A stretch of 64,000 nucleotides of DNA from positions 868,001 to 932,000 of the forward strand of contig NZ_JAGTUU010000001.1 in assembly GCF_018224955.1 (NCBI RefSeq). Direction: 5' to 3'. A model generated the notes under the pieces. That model saw only the letters and a list, made by a program, of their open reading frames with translations, searched no databases and was not told where the DNA came from. The position numbers and the translations under genes were made by a program. Shown here one piece after another: positions 32,572 to 42,985 of the stretch (positions are counted from its first letter, which is position 1; each line of letters opens with the position of its first letter). The DNA is from Thetidibacter halocola. GTDB taxonomy: Bacteria; Pseudomonadota; Alphaproteobacteria; Rhodobacterales; Rhodobacteraceae.

Positions 32572-33353
32572 CAGCGTTTTGCCTGCGTGTGTCGTGAAAA
32601 CCGGTTGACCAGCCCGATCAGTCCCATGCAGGCCCAGGTGATGCCGAAGGCGATCACCGCCAGCGCGGCAGGCTCGTACGCGCGGTTGGCGCCGAGGATC
32701 TGCATGTAGGGGCCGAAGGCCGGCCGGTCGAGAAGGGCTGCCATCGTGAATTCCCCGATCACGATGGCAAAGGTCAGGAAGGCGCCGGACAGGACCGAGG
32801 CCAGCACGTTGGGCAGGATCACCCGCCCCAGGATCGTGACCCAGCCGGCGCCGAGGCTCTGCGCCGCCTCGGTCAGGGTGGCCACGTCGATGGTGCGCAG
32901 ACCCGTATCGACCGAGCGATACATGTAGGGCAGAGCCAGCGTCGCATAGCCGAACATCAACAGCAGGTTGGTGCCCATGACCGAGCCGGTCAGCGGTAGG
33001 ACCGAGGACGTGTTGTAAAGCCGGATGTATCCAAACACGACCACGATGGCCGGGATCACCAGCGGCAGGAGGGTGATGAACTCGACCCAGGGCCGCGCCT
33101 TGGGCAGTTTCAGCCGCACCCAGTAGGCGGTCGGCACCACCAGCAGCACGCCGAAGGCGATGGTCACCAGCGCCATCACCACCGAATAGGCAAAGGTCGC
33201 CTGGAAGCGCGGGTCTGCGAGGACCACGCGGTAGGCGTCGAAGCTGTATTCGCCGCGCCGCATGGACAGCGAAAACTCGGTCATGCCGATCAGCGGCAGC
33301 GCAAAATACATGCAGCCGAACAGCAGCGCCCCCCAGGCCCAGACGCGCATCAT
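32571..33353 (-). CDS. ABC transporter permease, PotC type
   Basis: The 260-residue protein has six membrane helices and the EAA-type loop (TEAAQSLGAGWVTILGRVILPNVLAS) that contacts the ATPase. The MM start at 33351-33353 overlaps the upstream permease stop (ATGATG). It pairs with the 289-residue permease upstream to form the channel for the substrate-binding protein at 34307-35410. Polyamine, iron and phosphonate importers share this architecture, so the family alone does not give the solute. Confidence 0.9.
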   Translation of the reverse strand: MMRVWAWGALLFGCMYFALPLIGMTEFSLSMRRGEYSFDAYRVVLADPRFQATFAYSVVMALVTIAFGVLLVVPTAYWVRLKLPKARPWVEFITLLPLVIPAIVVVFGYIRLYNTSSVLPLTGSVMGTNLLLMFGYATLALPYMYRSVDTGLRTIDVATLTEAAQSLGAGWVTILGRVILPNVLASVLSGAFLTFAIVIGEFTMAALLDRPAFGPYMQILGANRAYEPAALAVIAFGITWACMGLIGLVNRFSRHTQAKR

Positions 33354-34219
33354 TTGAGCCACCTCTCGGAGCGGGTGCGCAGCCAGATATACAGAGCATT
33401 CGCCAGCCCGGTGATGACGATCATGCCCAGCGCCAGCGCGTATCCCAGGTTGGGCGAACCCAGGACGTCGCCCCGGATCTGCGCGAACAGCAGGATCGGC
33501 GCGATGTTCAGCGAGGGGCCGGTCAGGGCGATGGCGGTGGCGACGGCGCCGAAGGCGTTGGCGAACAGCAGCGCCATCGTGCCCAGCAGCGAGGGGAACA
33601 GGATCGGCAGGCCGACCATGCGCCAGTATTGCCATGCGCTTGCGCCGAGGATCGAGGCCGCCTCGCGCCACTCGCGGCGCAGCCCGTCCAGCGCGGGCGT
33701 GATGATCAGCACCATCAAGGGGATCTGGAAGAACAGGTAGGTGACGATCAGCCCCGGCGTCGACAGCAGGTTCCAACCATAGGCACGCAGGTTGATGCCG
33801 AAGTCCTGGCGCAGCCACAGCGTGATCAGGCCCGCCGGGCCGATCGTGGCAATGAAGGCGAAGGCCAGCGGCACCCCGGCAAAGTTCGAGGCAACGCCGG
33901 AAAAGGTCAGCAGAGGCTCGCGGATGCGTTTCGGCAGGCCGCCCACGGTGATCGCCGCCGCCATGCCGAAGCCGATAAGGCAGCCGAACAGCGCCGACAG
34001 GAAGCTGACCTTGATCGACACCCAGTAGGCCGAGCGAATGCTGGGCGTGTTGAGGTCGAGGATGTTCTGGAAGGTGAACCCGCCCTGCGGCGTGCGGAAC
34101 GCGCCCACGACGATGTAGAGGGTCGGCAGGATCAGGAACAGGCCCGCGAAGACGGCGAAGGGCAACAGCCCCACCCAGCGCAGGTCGATCCGCCTGCGGC
34201 TTGCGGCCCGGTTCACCAT
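33350..34219 (-). CDS. ABC transporter permease, PotB type
   Basis: The 289-residue protein starts at the ATG at 34217-34219 (MVNRAASRRRIDLRW). It has six hydrophobic helices and an EAA loop (REAASILGASAWQYWRMVGLPILFPSLLGT). FRTPQGGFTFQNILDL is a periplasmic segment typical of the first permease in PotB/PotC-like importers. It lies between the binding-protein gene, with a stem-loop in the gap, and the second permease, which it overlaps. The longer frame to 34282 would swallow the stem-loop. Confidence 0.9.
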   Translation of the reverse strand: MVNRAASRRRIDLRWVGLLPFAVFAGLFLILPTLYIVVGAFRTPQGGFTFQNILDLNTPSIRSAYWVSIKVSFLSALFGCLIGFGMAAAITVGGLPKRIREPLLTFSGVASNFAGVPLAFAFIATIGPAGLITLWLRQDFGINLRAYGWNLLSTPGLIVTYLFFQIPLMVLIITPALDGLRREWREAASILGASAWQYWRMVGLPILFPSLLGTMALLFANAFGAVATAIALTGPSLNIAPILLFAQIRGDVLGSPNLGYALALGMIVITGLANALYIWLRTRSERWLK

Positions 34220-34272
34220 CCCTGTCCTTTCGTTCGCGCGGGCTCTGTCGGCCCGTCTGAGGGCGTCGGCCC

Positions 34273-34287
34273 CCGGGATCATCCCGG
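34273..34287 (-). terminator. Stem-loop between binding-protein gene and permease
   Basis: CCGGGAT and ATCCCGG form a perfect seven-base inverted repeat around a single base in the 87-base gap after the binding-protein stop (34307). There is no U-run. Such hairpins commonly let more binding protein than permease be made. More GC-rich arms nearby could extend the structure. Confidence 0.45.
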
Positions 34288-34306
34288 AGACCGGCCGATA
34301 TCGGGT

Positions 34307-35410
34307 TTACTGCACGTTGGCGCCCACGACGCTGTCCCAGCCGGCCACGACGGTTTCCTTGTTGGCGTTGACCTGCTCGACGGTCGGGAAGACCGCTTTG
34401 GCATAGCCCTCGGCGGGAGGCAGCTTGTCCATCATCTCCTGCGGGATGACGCCGCGGGCCGCAAGGTCGTTGAAGCGGATCGGGTGGCAGTAGCCGTTCA
34501 GCCAGCCGAGTTGGCCCTCGTCCGAATAGAGGTATTCCATCCACAGCTTGGCCGCGTTCGGGTGCGGCGCGTAGGCGCTGATCGCCTGCACGTAGACCCC
34601 GGCCAGCACCGCGTCGGACGGCACGATGACATCGACAGGCGGGTTGCCGGCCAGCGTGTCCCGGGCGGCGAGCGCGTTATAGTCCCACTCGATGATGATC
34701 GGCGTGGTGCCCTGGGCCAGCGTGCCGGCCTTGCCGATCACGGGCACGAAGTTGCCGGCCGCGTTCAGCTCGGCGAAGAACTCCAGCCCGGCCTCGGCGG
34801 CATCGGCACCAGGTGCCGCGCCGCGCGCCATGCCGGCGGCCATCACAGCGAGAATCGCCTGGTTCGAGGCGCGCGGATCGCCCGCCAGCGCGACCATCCC
34901 GGCATACTCGGGCTTCAGCAGGTCGGCAAAAGAGGTCGGCACGGTGTCGACCAGGTCCTTGTTCACGATGAAAGCCATGACGCCGTAATAGTCGCCATAC
35001 CAGTAGCCCTCGGCGTCCTTGGCGTCGGCGGGGATCGTGTCCCAGGTCGAGACCTTGTAGGGCTGGATCAGCCCTTCGTCCTTGCTTGCGGGCCCGAAGG
35101 CGAGGCCAACGTCGATCACGTCGGGCGCCTGCGGGCCGGTGTTGCCCTTGTTGGCGCGGATCGCCTCGAGCTCGTCCGCCGAGCCGGCGTCGGGGTTGAG
35201 TTCGTTCACAGCGATGTCGGGATACTTCGCCTTGAAGCCCGCGATCACGTCGCCATAGCCGCACCAGTCGTGCGGCAGCGCGATCGTGGTCAGCATGCCC
35301 TCGGCATTTGCGGCGGCGACGAGGTCGCCATGCGACTCGGCAAGCGCGGCGTGCGTCGTCACGAACGCGACGGCAGACGCCAGGAGCGCGGTTTTCAATC
35401 TCTTGGTCAT
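34307..35410 (-). CDS. ABC transporter periplasmic substrate-binding protein, family 1/PotD-like
   Basis: The 367-residue protein has a signal peptide (KTALLASAVAFVTTHAALA) and the two-lobed binding-protein pattern: LTTIALPHDWCGYGDVIAGFKAKYPDIAVNELNPDAG, YYGVMAFIVNKDLVDTVPTSFADLLKPEY, IIIEWDYNALA and YLYSDEGQLGWLNGYCHPI. This layout occurs in importers of polyamines, ferric iron, phosphonates or organophosphates. The start is the ATG at 35408-35410 with AGGGACT upstream. It is the first gene of a minus-strand importer operon, divergent from the LysR gene at 35691, which may control it. Confidence 0.9.
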   Translation of the reverse strand: MTKRLKTALLASAVAFVTTHAALAESHGDLVAAANAEGMLTTIALPHDWCGYGDVIAGFKAKYPDIAVNELNPDAGSADELEAIRANKGNTGPQAPDVIDVGLAFGPASKDEGLIQPYKVSTWDTIPADAKDAEGYWYGDYYGVMAFIVNKDLVDTVPTSFADLLKPEYAGMVALAGDPRASNQAILAVMAAGMARGAAPGADAAEAGLEFFAELNAAGNFVPVIGKAGTLAQGTTPIIIEWDYNALAARDTLAGNPPVDVIVPSDAVLAGVYVQAISAYAPHPNAAKLWMEYLYSDEGQLGWLNGYCHPIRFNDLAARGVIPQEMMDKLPPAEGYAKAVFPTVEQVNANKETVVAGWDSVVGANVQ

Positions 35411-35690
35411 GACCAGTCCCTGTTGTATCGCCCGCCGGCCGCCCGGATCAGCCTGGGCATGGTCGGCAGGGGCGTTGTTCCGAGGACGACTGCATCGCTC
35501 CGCTGCTGCGGTCGTGCCGTCCCCCCGATACCGAGGATGGGAGACTGAACACCTGAGTCTCGCAAGTGAAATTTTTTTGACGGTCGCCCGCGGATCGAAG
35601 CGGGCCATTTCCGCGACGGCAGCGCCCGTCTTTCCCCGAACGGGCATTTCTGCTTCATTCGGCCCATCCACGCGGGCTTCGGAAAGAGAC

Positions 35691-36596
35691 ATGGCCTTCA
35701 CCCTCCGGCAACTCCAGTTCTTTGTCGCTGCCGCCGAACATGGCAGTGTCAGCGCCGCCGCCAAGGCGCTGACGATTTCGCAATCCTCGGTCACGGAGGC
35801 GATCAAGGCACTGGAGGCCGACCTCGGGATAAGGCTGTTCGAACGCCGGGCCCGGGGGTTGGAGATCACGGTGGCCGGGCACCAGTTCCTGCGCCATGCG
35901 CGCAAGATCCGCGACGACGTGTCGGACGCGAGGCGGGCCTTCATGGTCGACAGCGAGGCGCGCACCGGAGAGATCCGGCTTGGCGTGACCTCGCTGGTGG
36001 CGGGTTACGGCCTGTCGGACGCGATGGGCCGGTTTCGCCGGACCTTTCCCGGCGTGCATATAAGCGCGGTCGAGGACAGCGGCGAATACCTCGAACACCT
36101 GCTGATCGGCGGCGAGATCGACGTCGCCTTCCTGTTTGTCTCGAACCTGCACAACCGTGCCGCCTTCCAGGTCGAAAGCATCGCGGCCTCGGCCATGCGG
36201 CTGTGGCTGCCGCTTGGCCATCCGCTAGGCGCCGAAGAGGCGGTCAGCCTGGCCGATGTCGCGCGCGAACCGCTGATCATGCTGTCAGTCGAGGAAATCG
36301 AGGAAAGCACGCAAGAATTGCTGTCGTCGCTGGGCGCGCGCCCCGAGGTGGCGTTCCGCACCCAGTCGGTCGAGGCGGTGCGCTCGCTGGTGGCGACGGG
36401 CATGGGCGTGGCGATCCTGCCGGACCTGATCTACCGCCCGTGGTCGCTGGAAGGCGACCGGATCGAGATCCGCGACGTCTCTGGCGATCTGCCCACGGTG
36501 CAGGTCGGCATGGCGTGGCGGCGGGGCGCACCGCTTTCGGACAATGCGCGGGATTTCATTCGCCTCGCGCGCAGTTCCTTTCAGGCATCGTCCTGA
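35691..36596 (+). CDS. LysR family transcriptional regulator
   Basis: The 301-residue protein has the LysR winged helix (FTLRQLQFFVAAAEHGSVSAAAKALTISQSSVTEAIKALEADLGIRLFERRARG) and a periplasmic-binding-protein-like effector domain. The ATG at 35691 follows GGAAAGAG. It lies between two ABC importer operons: divergent from one (280 bases) and upstream of the other (139 bases), on the same strand. LysR proteins usually act on the divergent promoter in response to the imported compound or its product. Which importer it controls, or both, cannot be told from sequence. Confidence 0.93.
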   Translation: MAFTLRQLQFFVAAAEHGSVSAAAKALTISQSSVTEAIKALEADLGIRLFERRARGLEITVAGHQFLRHARKIRDDVSDARRAFMVDSEARTGEIRLGVTSLVAGYGLSDAMGRFRRTFPGVHISAVEDSGEYLEHLLIGGEIDVAFLFVSNLHNRAAFQVESIAASAMRLWLPLGHPLGAEEAVSLADVAREPLIMLSVEEIEESTQELLSSLGARPEVAFRTQSVEAVRSLVATGMGVAILPDLIYRPWSLEGDRIEIRDVSGDLPTVQVGMAWRRGAPLSDNARDFIRLARSSFQASS

Positions 36597-36735
36597 GCTT
36601 TCTGCTTTTCCGATACCTTGTGCCAGAATTTTGAGTTTGCGATTAGTCACCGGCAGGCGGACACTTTGCGTCAACCGAAAGAGCCCGAAAAAACGAATGG
36701 GCCGACTCACTGGACAACCGATAGGGAGACTCGGA

Positions 36736-37887
<1,152 letters not shown>

Positions 37888-37914
37888 TCGGCTCCACTCA
37901 CGGAACGCCAATGC

Positions 37915-37939
37915 CGGCGGCGCCTGACGGGCGCCGCCG
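37915..37939 (+). terminator. Strong stem-loop between YdcS-like and ATPase genes
   Basis: CGGCGGCGCC and GGCGCCGCCG form a perfect ten-base-pair stem around TGACG in the 66-base gap between the binding-protein gene and the ATPase gene. It lacks a U-run, so partial attenuation or mRNA 3'-end protection is more likely than full termination. Confidence 0.55.
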
Positions 37940-37953
37940 ATAGGGGATCTGCA

Positions 37954-38946
37954 ATGACTGATGCGGTGGAATTCGACCGGGTCTCGCGCCATTTCGGGAC
38001 GGTGCGCGCGGTGGACGAGGTGACTCTGACCATCGCCGAGAGCAGCTTTTTCGCCATGCTCGGGCCTTCGGGATCGGGCAAGACAACCTGCCTGCGGCTG
38101 ATCTCTGGCTTCGAGCGGCCAAGCTCGGGACATGTGCGCATCTTCGGCGCGCAGTCCGACGACCTGCCGCCGAACCGCCGCCCGGTGAACACCGTCTTTC
38201 AGGACTACGCGCTGTTTCCCCATCTGAACGTCCGCGACAACGTGGCCTACGGGCTGATGGTGCGCGGCGTCGACAAGCGCGCCCGCCACGCCGCCGCCGA
38301 AGAGATGCTCGCCCTGGTCAAGCTGGAAGGCTACGGCGACCGCAAGCCCGCGCAGCTGTCGGGTGGGCAGCGGCAGCGCGTGGCGCTGGCCCGCGCGCTG
38401 GTCAACAAGCCCAAGGTGCTGCTTCTGGACGAGCCGCTGGGTGCGCTGGACCTGAAGCTGCGCGAGGCGATGCAGGACGAGTTGAAGGCGCTGCAACAGC
38501 GGCTTGGCATCACCTTTGTCTTCGTCACCCACGACCAGGGCGAGGCGCTGTCGATGGCCGACAAGGTCGCCGTTTTCAACGACGGCAGGATCGTCCAGAT
38601 CGGGTCGCCGGAGGAGATCTACCAGCGCCCGCGCACCCGCTTCGTCGCGGATTTCGTCGGCTCGGCCAACGTGTTGCCGCCCGAGTTCTGCGCCTCTGTC
38701 GGGGCGCCCAAGACGTGGGCCAGCCTGCGCGCCGAAGTCATCGGTCTGACCGCGCCGGGCGCAGGCCGGATCGATGGCACAGTGGCGGGCCGCCGCTATC
38801 TTGGCCCGGTCAACCGCGTCACCGTGATGGCGGGCGGAACCGCACTGTCGGTCGACCTGCCCGCAAGCGCCGCCGCGCCCGAGCCGGGCGCATCCGTCGG
38901 CCTGACCTGGGACGAAGGCGCGCTGCACCGGATGGAGGAAGGCTGA
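37954..38946 (+). CDS. ABC transporter ATP-binding protein, YdcT/PotA-like
   Basis: The 330-residue protein has Walker A GPSGSGKTTCLR, Q-loop TVFQDYALFPHLNV, signature LSGGQRQRVALARAL, Walker B VLLLDEPLGALD and the switch His in VTHDQGEAL. A C-terminal TOBE domain follows. It powers the permeases encoded directly downstream, whose first start shares a base with its stop (TGATG). Its nearest neighbour pattern is the ydcSTUV importer. It is paralogous to the ATPase at 31513-32571 but belongs to a separate operon. Confidence 0.92.
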   Translation: MTDAVEFDRVSRHFGTVRAVDEVTLTIAESSFFAMLGPSGSGKTTCLRLISGFERPSSGHVRIFGAQSDDLPPNRRPVNTVFQDYALFPHLNVRDNVAYGLMVRGVDKRARHAAAEEMLALVKLEGYGDRKPAQLSGGQRQRVALARALVNKPKVLLLDEPLGALDLKLREAMQDELKALQQRLGITFVFVTHDQGEALSMADKVAVFNDGRIVQIGSPEEIYQRPRTRFVADFVGSANVLPPEFCASVGAPKTWASLRAEVIGLTAPGAGRIDGTVAGRRYLGPVNRVTVMAGGTALSVDLPASAAAPEPGASVGLTWDEGALHRMEEG

Positions 38947-39869
38947 TGGCCGCCCTCGCCCGCCTGACCGATCCGCTCTCGGACCTGTTCTGGCGCCGCC
39001 CGCGCGTGCTGCTGGTGCTGCTGCTGGCGCCGCCGCTCTTGTGGCTGGTGGTTGTCTACATCGGCTCGCTCGCGGCGCTGCTGGTGCAGAGCTTCTTCTC
39101 GATCGACGAGTTCACCGGCCTCATCAAGCACGAGTTCACGCTCAAGACCTATGCCGAGCTCTTTCGCCCGGCGAATTTCGACATCGTCATCCGCACGACC
39201 GTGATGGCCGCCGCCGTCACCATCGCCGCCGCGATCATCTCCTTCCCCATCGCCTACTATGCCGCGCGCTATGCCCGGGGCCGGATGAAGGCCTTCTTCT
39301 ACCTCGCGGTGATGCTGCCGCTGTGGTCGAGCTACCTGGTCAAGGTCTACGCGTGGAAGCTGATTCTCGCCAAGGAAGGCATCCTGACCTGGGCGGTGGA
39401 CGGGATCGGTGCCAGCGCCGTGCTGAACGCAATCCTTGCGCTGCCGGTGATCGGGGGGAACTCGCTGTCGGTCAGCTACATCGGCACGTTCCTCGTGTTC
39501 CTCTATGTCTGGCTACCCTACATGATCCTTCCCTTGCAGGCCTCGCTGGAACGCGTGCCACAAAACCTGCTGGAAGCCTCGGACGACCTCGGAGCCTCGC
39601 GCCGCCAGACCCTGCGCCATGTGATCCTGCCGATGGCCATGCCGGGGATGATCGCCGGGTCGATCTTTACCTTCTCGCTGACGCTGGGCGACTACATCAT
39701 TCCGCAGATCGTGGGATCGTCGCGCAACTTCATCGGACAGGCGGTCTATGCCCACCAGGGCACCGCGGGGAACATCCCGCTGGCCGCCGCCTTTGCCGTG
39801 GTGCCCATCGTCATCATGGGTTTCTACCTGTGGGTGGCCAAGCGGAAAGGGGCCTTCGATGCCCTCTGA
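38946..39869 (+). CDS. ABC transporter permease, YdcU/PotB-like
   Basis: The 307-residue protein starts at the ATG at 38946 and has six membrane helices. The EAA loop is [32 protein letters not shown] long N-terminal stretch before helix 1 ([16 protein letters not shown]) is usual for PotB-type permeases. It is co-translated with the ATPase gene upstream and overlaps the second permease by 11 bases. With YdcV-like it forms the membrane channel. Confidence 0.92.
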   Translation: MAALARLTDPLSDLFWRRPRVLLVLLLAPPLLWLVVVYIGSLAALLVQSFFSIDEFTGLIKHEFTLKTYAELFRPANFDIVIRTTVMAAAVTIAAAIISFPIAYYAARYARGRMKAFFYLAVMLPLWSSYLVKVYAWKLILAKEGILTWAVDGIGASAVLNAILALPVIGGNSLSVSYIGTFLVFLYVWLPYMILPLQASLERVPQNLLEASDDLGASRRQTLRHVILPMAMPGMIAGSIFTFSLTLGDYIIPQIVGSSRNFIGQAVYAHQGTAGNIPLAAAFAVVPIVIMGFYLWVAKRKGAFDAL

Positions 39870-40665
39870 CCGCGCCTCGCTGGGGCTGAAGATCGCGGCC
39901 TTTGCGGGCCTGCTGTTCCTGCACCTGCCGATCCTGCTGATCTTTGTCTACGCCTTCACCACCGAGGACCGCACCTACCAGTGGCCGCCGCCGGGGCTGA
40001 CGCTGAAGTGGTTCGGCGTGACCTGGAACCGCCCCGACGTGTGGGAGGCGCTGACGCTCTCGCTGAAGGTGGCGGCCATCTCGACCGCGCTGGCGCTGGT
40101 GCTGGGCACGCTTTGTGCCGCCGCGGTCAGCCGGGCGCGCTTTTTCGGCCGGGAAACCGTGTCGCTGCTGGTGATCCTGCCCATCGCGCTGCCCGGCATC
40201 ATAACCGGCATCGCGCTGCGCTCGGCGTTCAACCTGGGCGGCATCCCGTTCTCGACGCTGACCATCATCCTCGGCCACGCGACCTTTTGCATCGTCGTGG
40301 TCTACAACAACGCGGTGGCGCGGTTCCGGCGCATTTCCGGCCCGATGCTGGAGGCCTCCGCAGACCTCGGTGCCAACGGCTTCCAGACCTTCCGCTACAT
40401 CGTGCTGCCGAACATCGGCACCGCGTTGCTGGCGGGCGGGATGCTGGCCTTTGCGCTGTCCTTCGACGAGGTGATCGTGACCACCTTTACCGCCGGTCAG
40501 CAGGCCACCCTGCCGATCTGGATGCTGGAGGAACTGGTGCGCCCGCGCCAGCGCCCGGTGACCAACGTCGTCGCCATGATGGTGGTGCTGGTGACCTTCC
40601 TGCCGATCCTCGGCGCCTATTACCTGACCCGCGGCGGCTCCGAGACCGCCGGGGGCGGCAAGTGA
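39859..40665 (+). CDS. ABC transporter permease, YdcV/PotC-like
   Basis: The 268-residue protein begins [15 protein letters not shown] and has six hydrophobic helices with the EAA loop [33 protein letters not shown]-like and PGITAG-like features ([14 protein letters not shown]) are typical of PotC-type permeases. The start lies 11 bases inside the previous gene. The aldehyde dehydrogenase gene follows 22 bases after its stop, so importer and enzyme are one operon. Confidence 0.92.
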   Translation: MPSDRASLGLKIAAFAGLLFLHLPILLIFVYAFTTEDRTYQWPPPGLTLKWFGVTWNRPDVWEALTLSLKVAAISTALALVLGTLCAAAVSRARFFGRETVSLLVILPIALPGIITGIALRSAFNLGGIPFSTLTIILGHATFCIVVVYNNAVARFRRISGPMLEASADLGANGFQTFRYIVLPNIGTALLAGGMLAFALSFDEVIVTTFTAGQQATLPIWMLEELVRPRQRPVTNVVAMMVVLVTFLPILGAYYLTRGGSETAGGGK

Positions 40666-40687
40666 CCCAAAGACGTGGAGACCTGAC

Positions 40688-42112
40688 ATGGACACCCAAT
40701 TTCTGATCAACGGCGCCTTCACCGCGGGCACCGAGACGCCCGAGGCGATCCTGAACCCGCGTACCGGCGAGACGATCCTCGACCTGCCCGAAGCCTCGCC
40801 CGAGCAGGTCGATGCCGCCGTCGCCGCCGCACATGAGGCCTTCGACGGCTGGTCCCGCACCTCGCCCGCCGAACGCTCGGCCGCGCTGCTGCGGATCGCC
40901 GACCGGATCGAGGCCGAGGGCGAGGCCTTTGGCGCGCTCGAGGCGCTGAACTGCGGCAAGCCGATCAACGCCGCCATCGGCGACGAGGTGCCGGCCATCG
41001 TCGACACCTACCGCTATTTCGCCGGGGCCGCGCGCAACATGCACGGGCCCGTGGCAGGCGAATACCTGCCCGGGTTCACCTCGATGATCCGACGAGACCC
41101 GGTGGGCGTGATCGCCTCTGTCGCGCCGTGGAACTACCCGATGATGATGATGGCGTGGAAACTCGCCCCGGCCCTCGCGGGCGGCAACACGGTCGTGTTC
41201 AAACCCTCCGAGCAGACGCCGCTGACGGCGCTGAAATTCGCCAAGATCCTGGCCGAGGAGCTGCCAAAGGGCGTGGTCAACGTCCTTACCGGGCGGGGTG
41301 AGACGGTGGGCAACGCGCTGGTGACGCACAAGGGCGTGGACATGATCAGCCTCACTGGGGACGTCGCTACGGGCAAGAAGATGCTTCAGGCGGCCTCGAA
41401 GACGGTCAAGCGCACGCACCTGGAACTGGGTGGCAAGGCCCCGGTCGTGGTGTTCGACGACGCCGATATCGGGGAGGTCGTCGAGGGACTTCGTGCCTTC
41501 GGCTATTACAATGCCGGGCAGGACTGCACCGCCGCCTGCCGGATCTACGCGTCGAAGAAGGTCTATGAGACGCTCGTGGCCGACCTGACCTCGGCGGTGT
41601 CGTCCATCGTTTTCGACAATGCCGATGATACGCAGAACGAGATCGGGCCGCTGATCTCGGCCCGCCAGCGCGACCGAGTCGCCAGCTTTGTCGAACGCGC
41701 GCGCGACGTGAACCATATCGAGATCACCACTGGTGGCGCGGTGCATGGCACGCGCGGCTACTACTATGCGCCGACCGTCATCGCGGGCGCGCAACAGCAT
41801 GACGAGATCGTGCAGCGCGAGGTCTTCGGCCCGGTGGTCTCGGTCACGCCGTTCAACGACGTTGACGACGCGGTGGCCTGGGCCAACGACAGCGACTATG
41901 GTCTGGCGTCCTCGGTCTGGACCCGGGACATCGGCCGCGCCATGTCGACTGCGGCGCGGCTGCGCTATGGCTGCACCTGGATCAACACGCATTTCATGCT
42001 GACCAACGAGATGCCGCATGGCGGGCTCAAGGCCTCGGGCTATGGCAAAGACATGTCGATGTACGCACTCGAGGACTACACCGTCGCGCGGCATGTGATG
42101 GTCAAGCACTGA
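40688..42112 (+). CDS. patD: Gamma-aminobutyraldehyde dehydrogenase (PatD/YdcW)
   Basis: The 474-residue protein matches PatD (YdcW) in length and along its whole pattern: [61 protein letters not shown], the catalytic Cys in [29 protein letters not shown] and the C-terminal [12 protein letters not shown]. PatD oxidises 4-aminobutanal to 4-aminobutyrate with NAD in putrescine breakdown. In E. coli it follows ydcSTUV, the same order seen here. The ATG at 40688 follows GTGGAG. The enzyme probably handles the aldehyde of an amine brought in by the importer; close relatives also take betaine aldehyde-like substrates. Confidence 0.88.
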   Translation: MDTQFLINGAFTAGTETPEAILNPRTGETILDLPEASPEQVDAAVAAAHEAFDGWSRTSPAERSAALLRIADRIEAEGEAFGALEALNCGKPINAAIGDEVPAIVDTYRYFAGAARNMHGPVAGEYLPGFTSMIRRDPVGVIASVAPWNYPMMMMAWKLAPALAGGNTVVFKPSEQTPLTALKFAKILAEELPKGVVNVLTGRGETVGNALVTHKGVDMISLTGDVATGKKMLQAASKTVKRTHLELGGKAPVVVFDDADIGEVVEGLRAFGYYNAGQDCTAACRIYASKKVYETLVADLTSAVSSIVFDNADDTQNEIGPLISARQRDRVASFVERARDVNHIEITTGGAVHGTRGYYYAPTVIAGAQQHDEIVQREVFGPVVSVTPFNDVDDAVAWANDSDYGLASSVWTRDIGRAMSTAARLRYGCTWINTHFMLTNEMPHGGLKASGYGKDMSMYALEDYTVARHVMVKH

Positions 42113-42134
42113 AGCGTCGGTTTGGTATGTCCTG

Positions 42135-42450
42135 TGACCTGCCCCCCGGTGGTCCCTCAGTCATAACGAGAGTCTGCGGTTTTTTTCGCTGCTCGCCCTC
42201 TTTGGACCGCCGGAAGCTGGAACATCCGGGCTCGTTCACGATGGCGGGCTGGCTGCGCCATCGGGATAATGCATGGCAATCGGCACGTTGTATCCGATTG
42301 CGCTGTGGGGTCTGACCTCGTTGTAGTCCCTACGCCAAGCATCCAGCTTTTCGCGTGCGTCGGCAAGGCTCATGAACCAGTGGGCATTCAGGCATTCCGC
42401 CCGGAGCTTGCTGTTGAACGCTTCGATGAAACCATTATCCGTCGGCTTGC
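42135..42450 (-). mobile_element. IS3 family transposase remnant (OrfB C-terminus and IS end)
   Basis: On the minus strand, from about 42450 down to the stop at 42236-42238, the frame encodes the last part of an IS3-family OrfB integrase: GKPTDNGFIEAFNSKLRAEC with the DDE glutamate, SLADAREKLDAWRRDYNEVRPHSAIGY, then VPIAMHYP. The DNA from about 42135 (TGACCTGCCCCC) looks like an IS3-type terminal inverted repeat, 23 bases after the patD stop. OrfA and the rest of OrfB are missing; the copy is cut where the IS21 fragment begins. It cannot transpose by itself. Confidence 0.8.
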
Positions 42451-42775
42451 CGGACCTCGCCTACGAGCGGACCATTCAGTCGTTGCCGAAGATCGGACCC
42501 TGGAAAGACATGCTCGACGGGATGCTGGCGGTGAACGCGCGGAAGCCCAATCGCGAGCGACTGACCCGCATCCGCATCTTCGAGGGGCTCAGGACCCGAG
42601 GTTATGATGGCGGTTATGAAGCGGTCCGGCGATACGCGGCGACGTGGTCCAAGGATGAAGGGGTGGCATCTGCCGCCGCCTATGTGCCGCAGCGCTTCGA
42701 TCCGCGCGAGGCCTACCAGTTCGGTTGGAGCCACGAGATCGCAGTGATCGATGGCGCGACGACCACGGTGAACCG
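42444..42775 (+). mobile_element. istA: IS21 family transposase (IstA) internal fragment
   Basis: The plus-strand frame encodes YERTIQSLPKIGPWKDMLDGML, then RERLTRIRIFEGLRTRGYDGGYEAVRRYAATW, PQRFDPREAYQFGWSHEIAVIDG. This is the helix-turn-helix and early catalytic region of IstA-type IS21 transposases. It has no own start, is joined head to head to the IS3 remnant and ends near 42775 without the DDE core. The following 210 bases to 42985 hold no recognised gene. Confidence 0.78.
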
Positions 42776-42985
42776 CGGCGATTTTGTCCCTCGTCCCTCC
42801 TGTCAGGCTGCCGAAGCAGTTGGACGTCGGCCTGGACGCCAAGCGCACACGAAACCGTGCCGTGGCTTATCGTGGCGAAGAGGGTTAATGGACGGACGGG
42901 CTGGGGGTCACGCTTCGGGCCCTCAACGACTGCCATCTCACATGATTTCCTTCACGCGAGAGCCCCTGACGGCCAGTTCCCCGGA

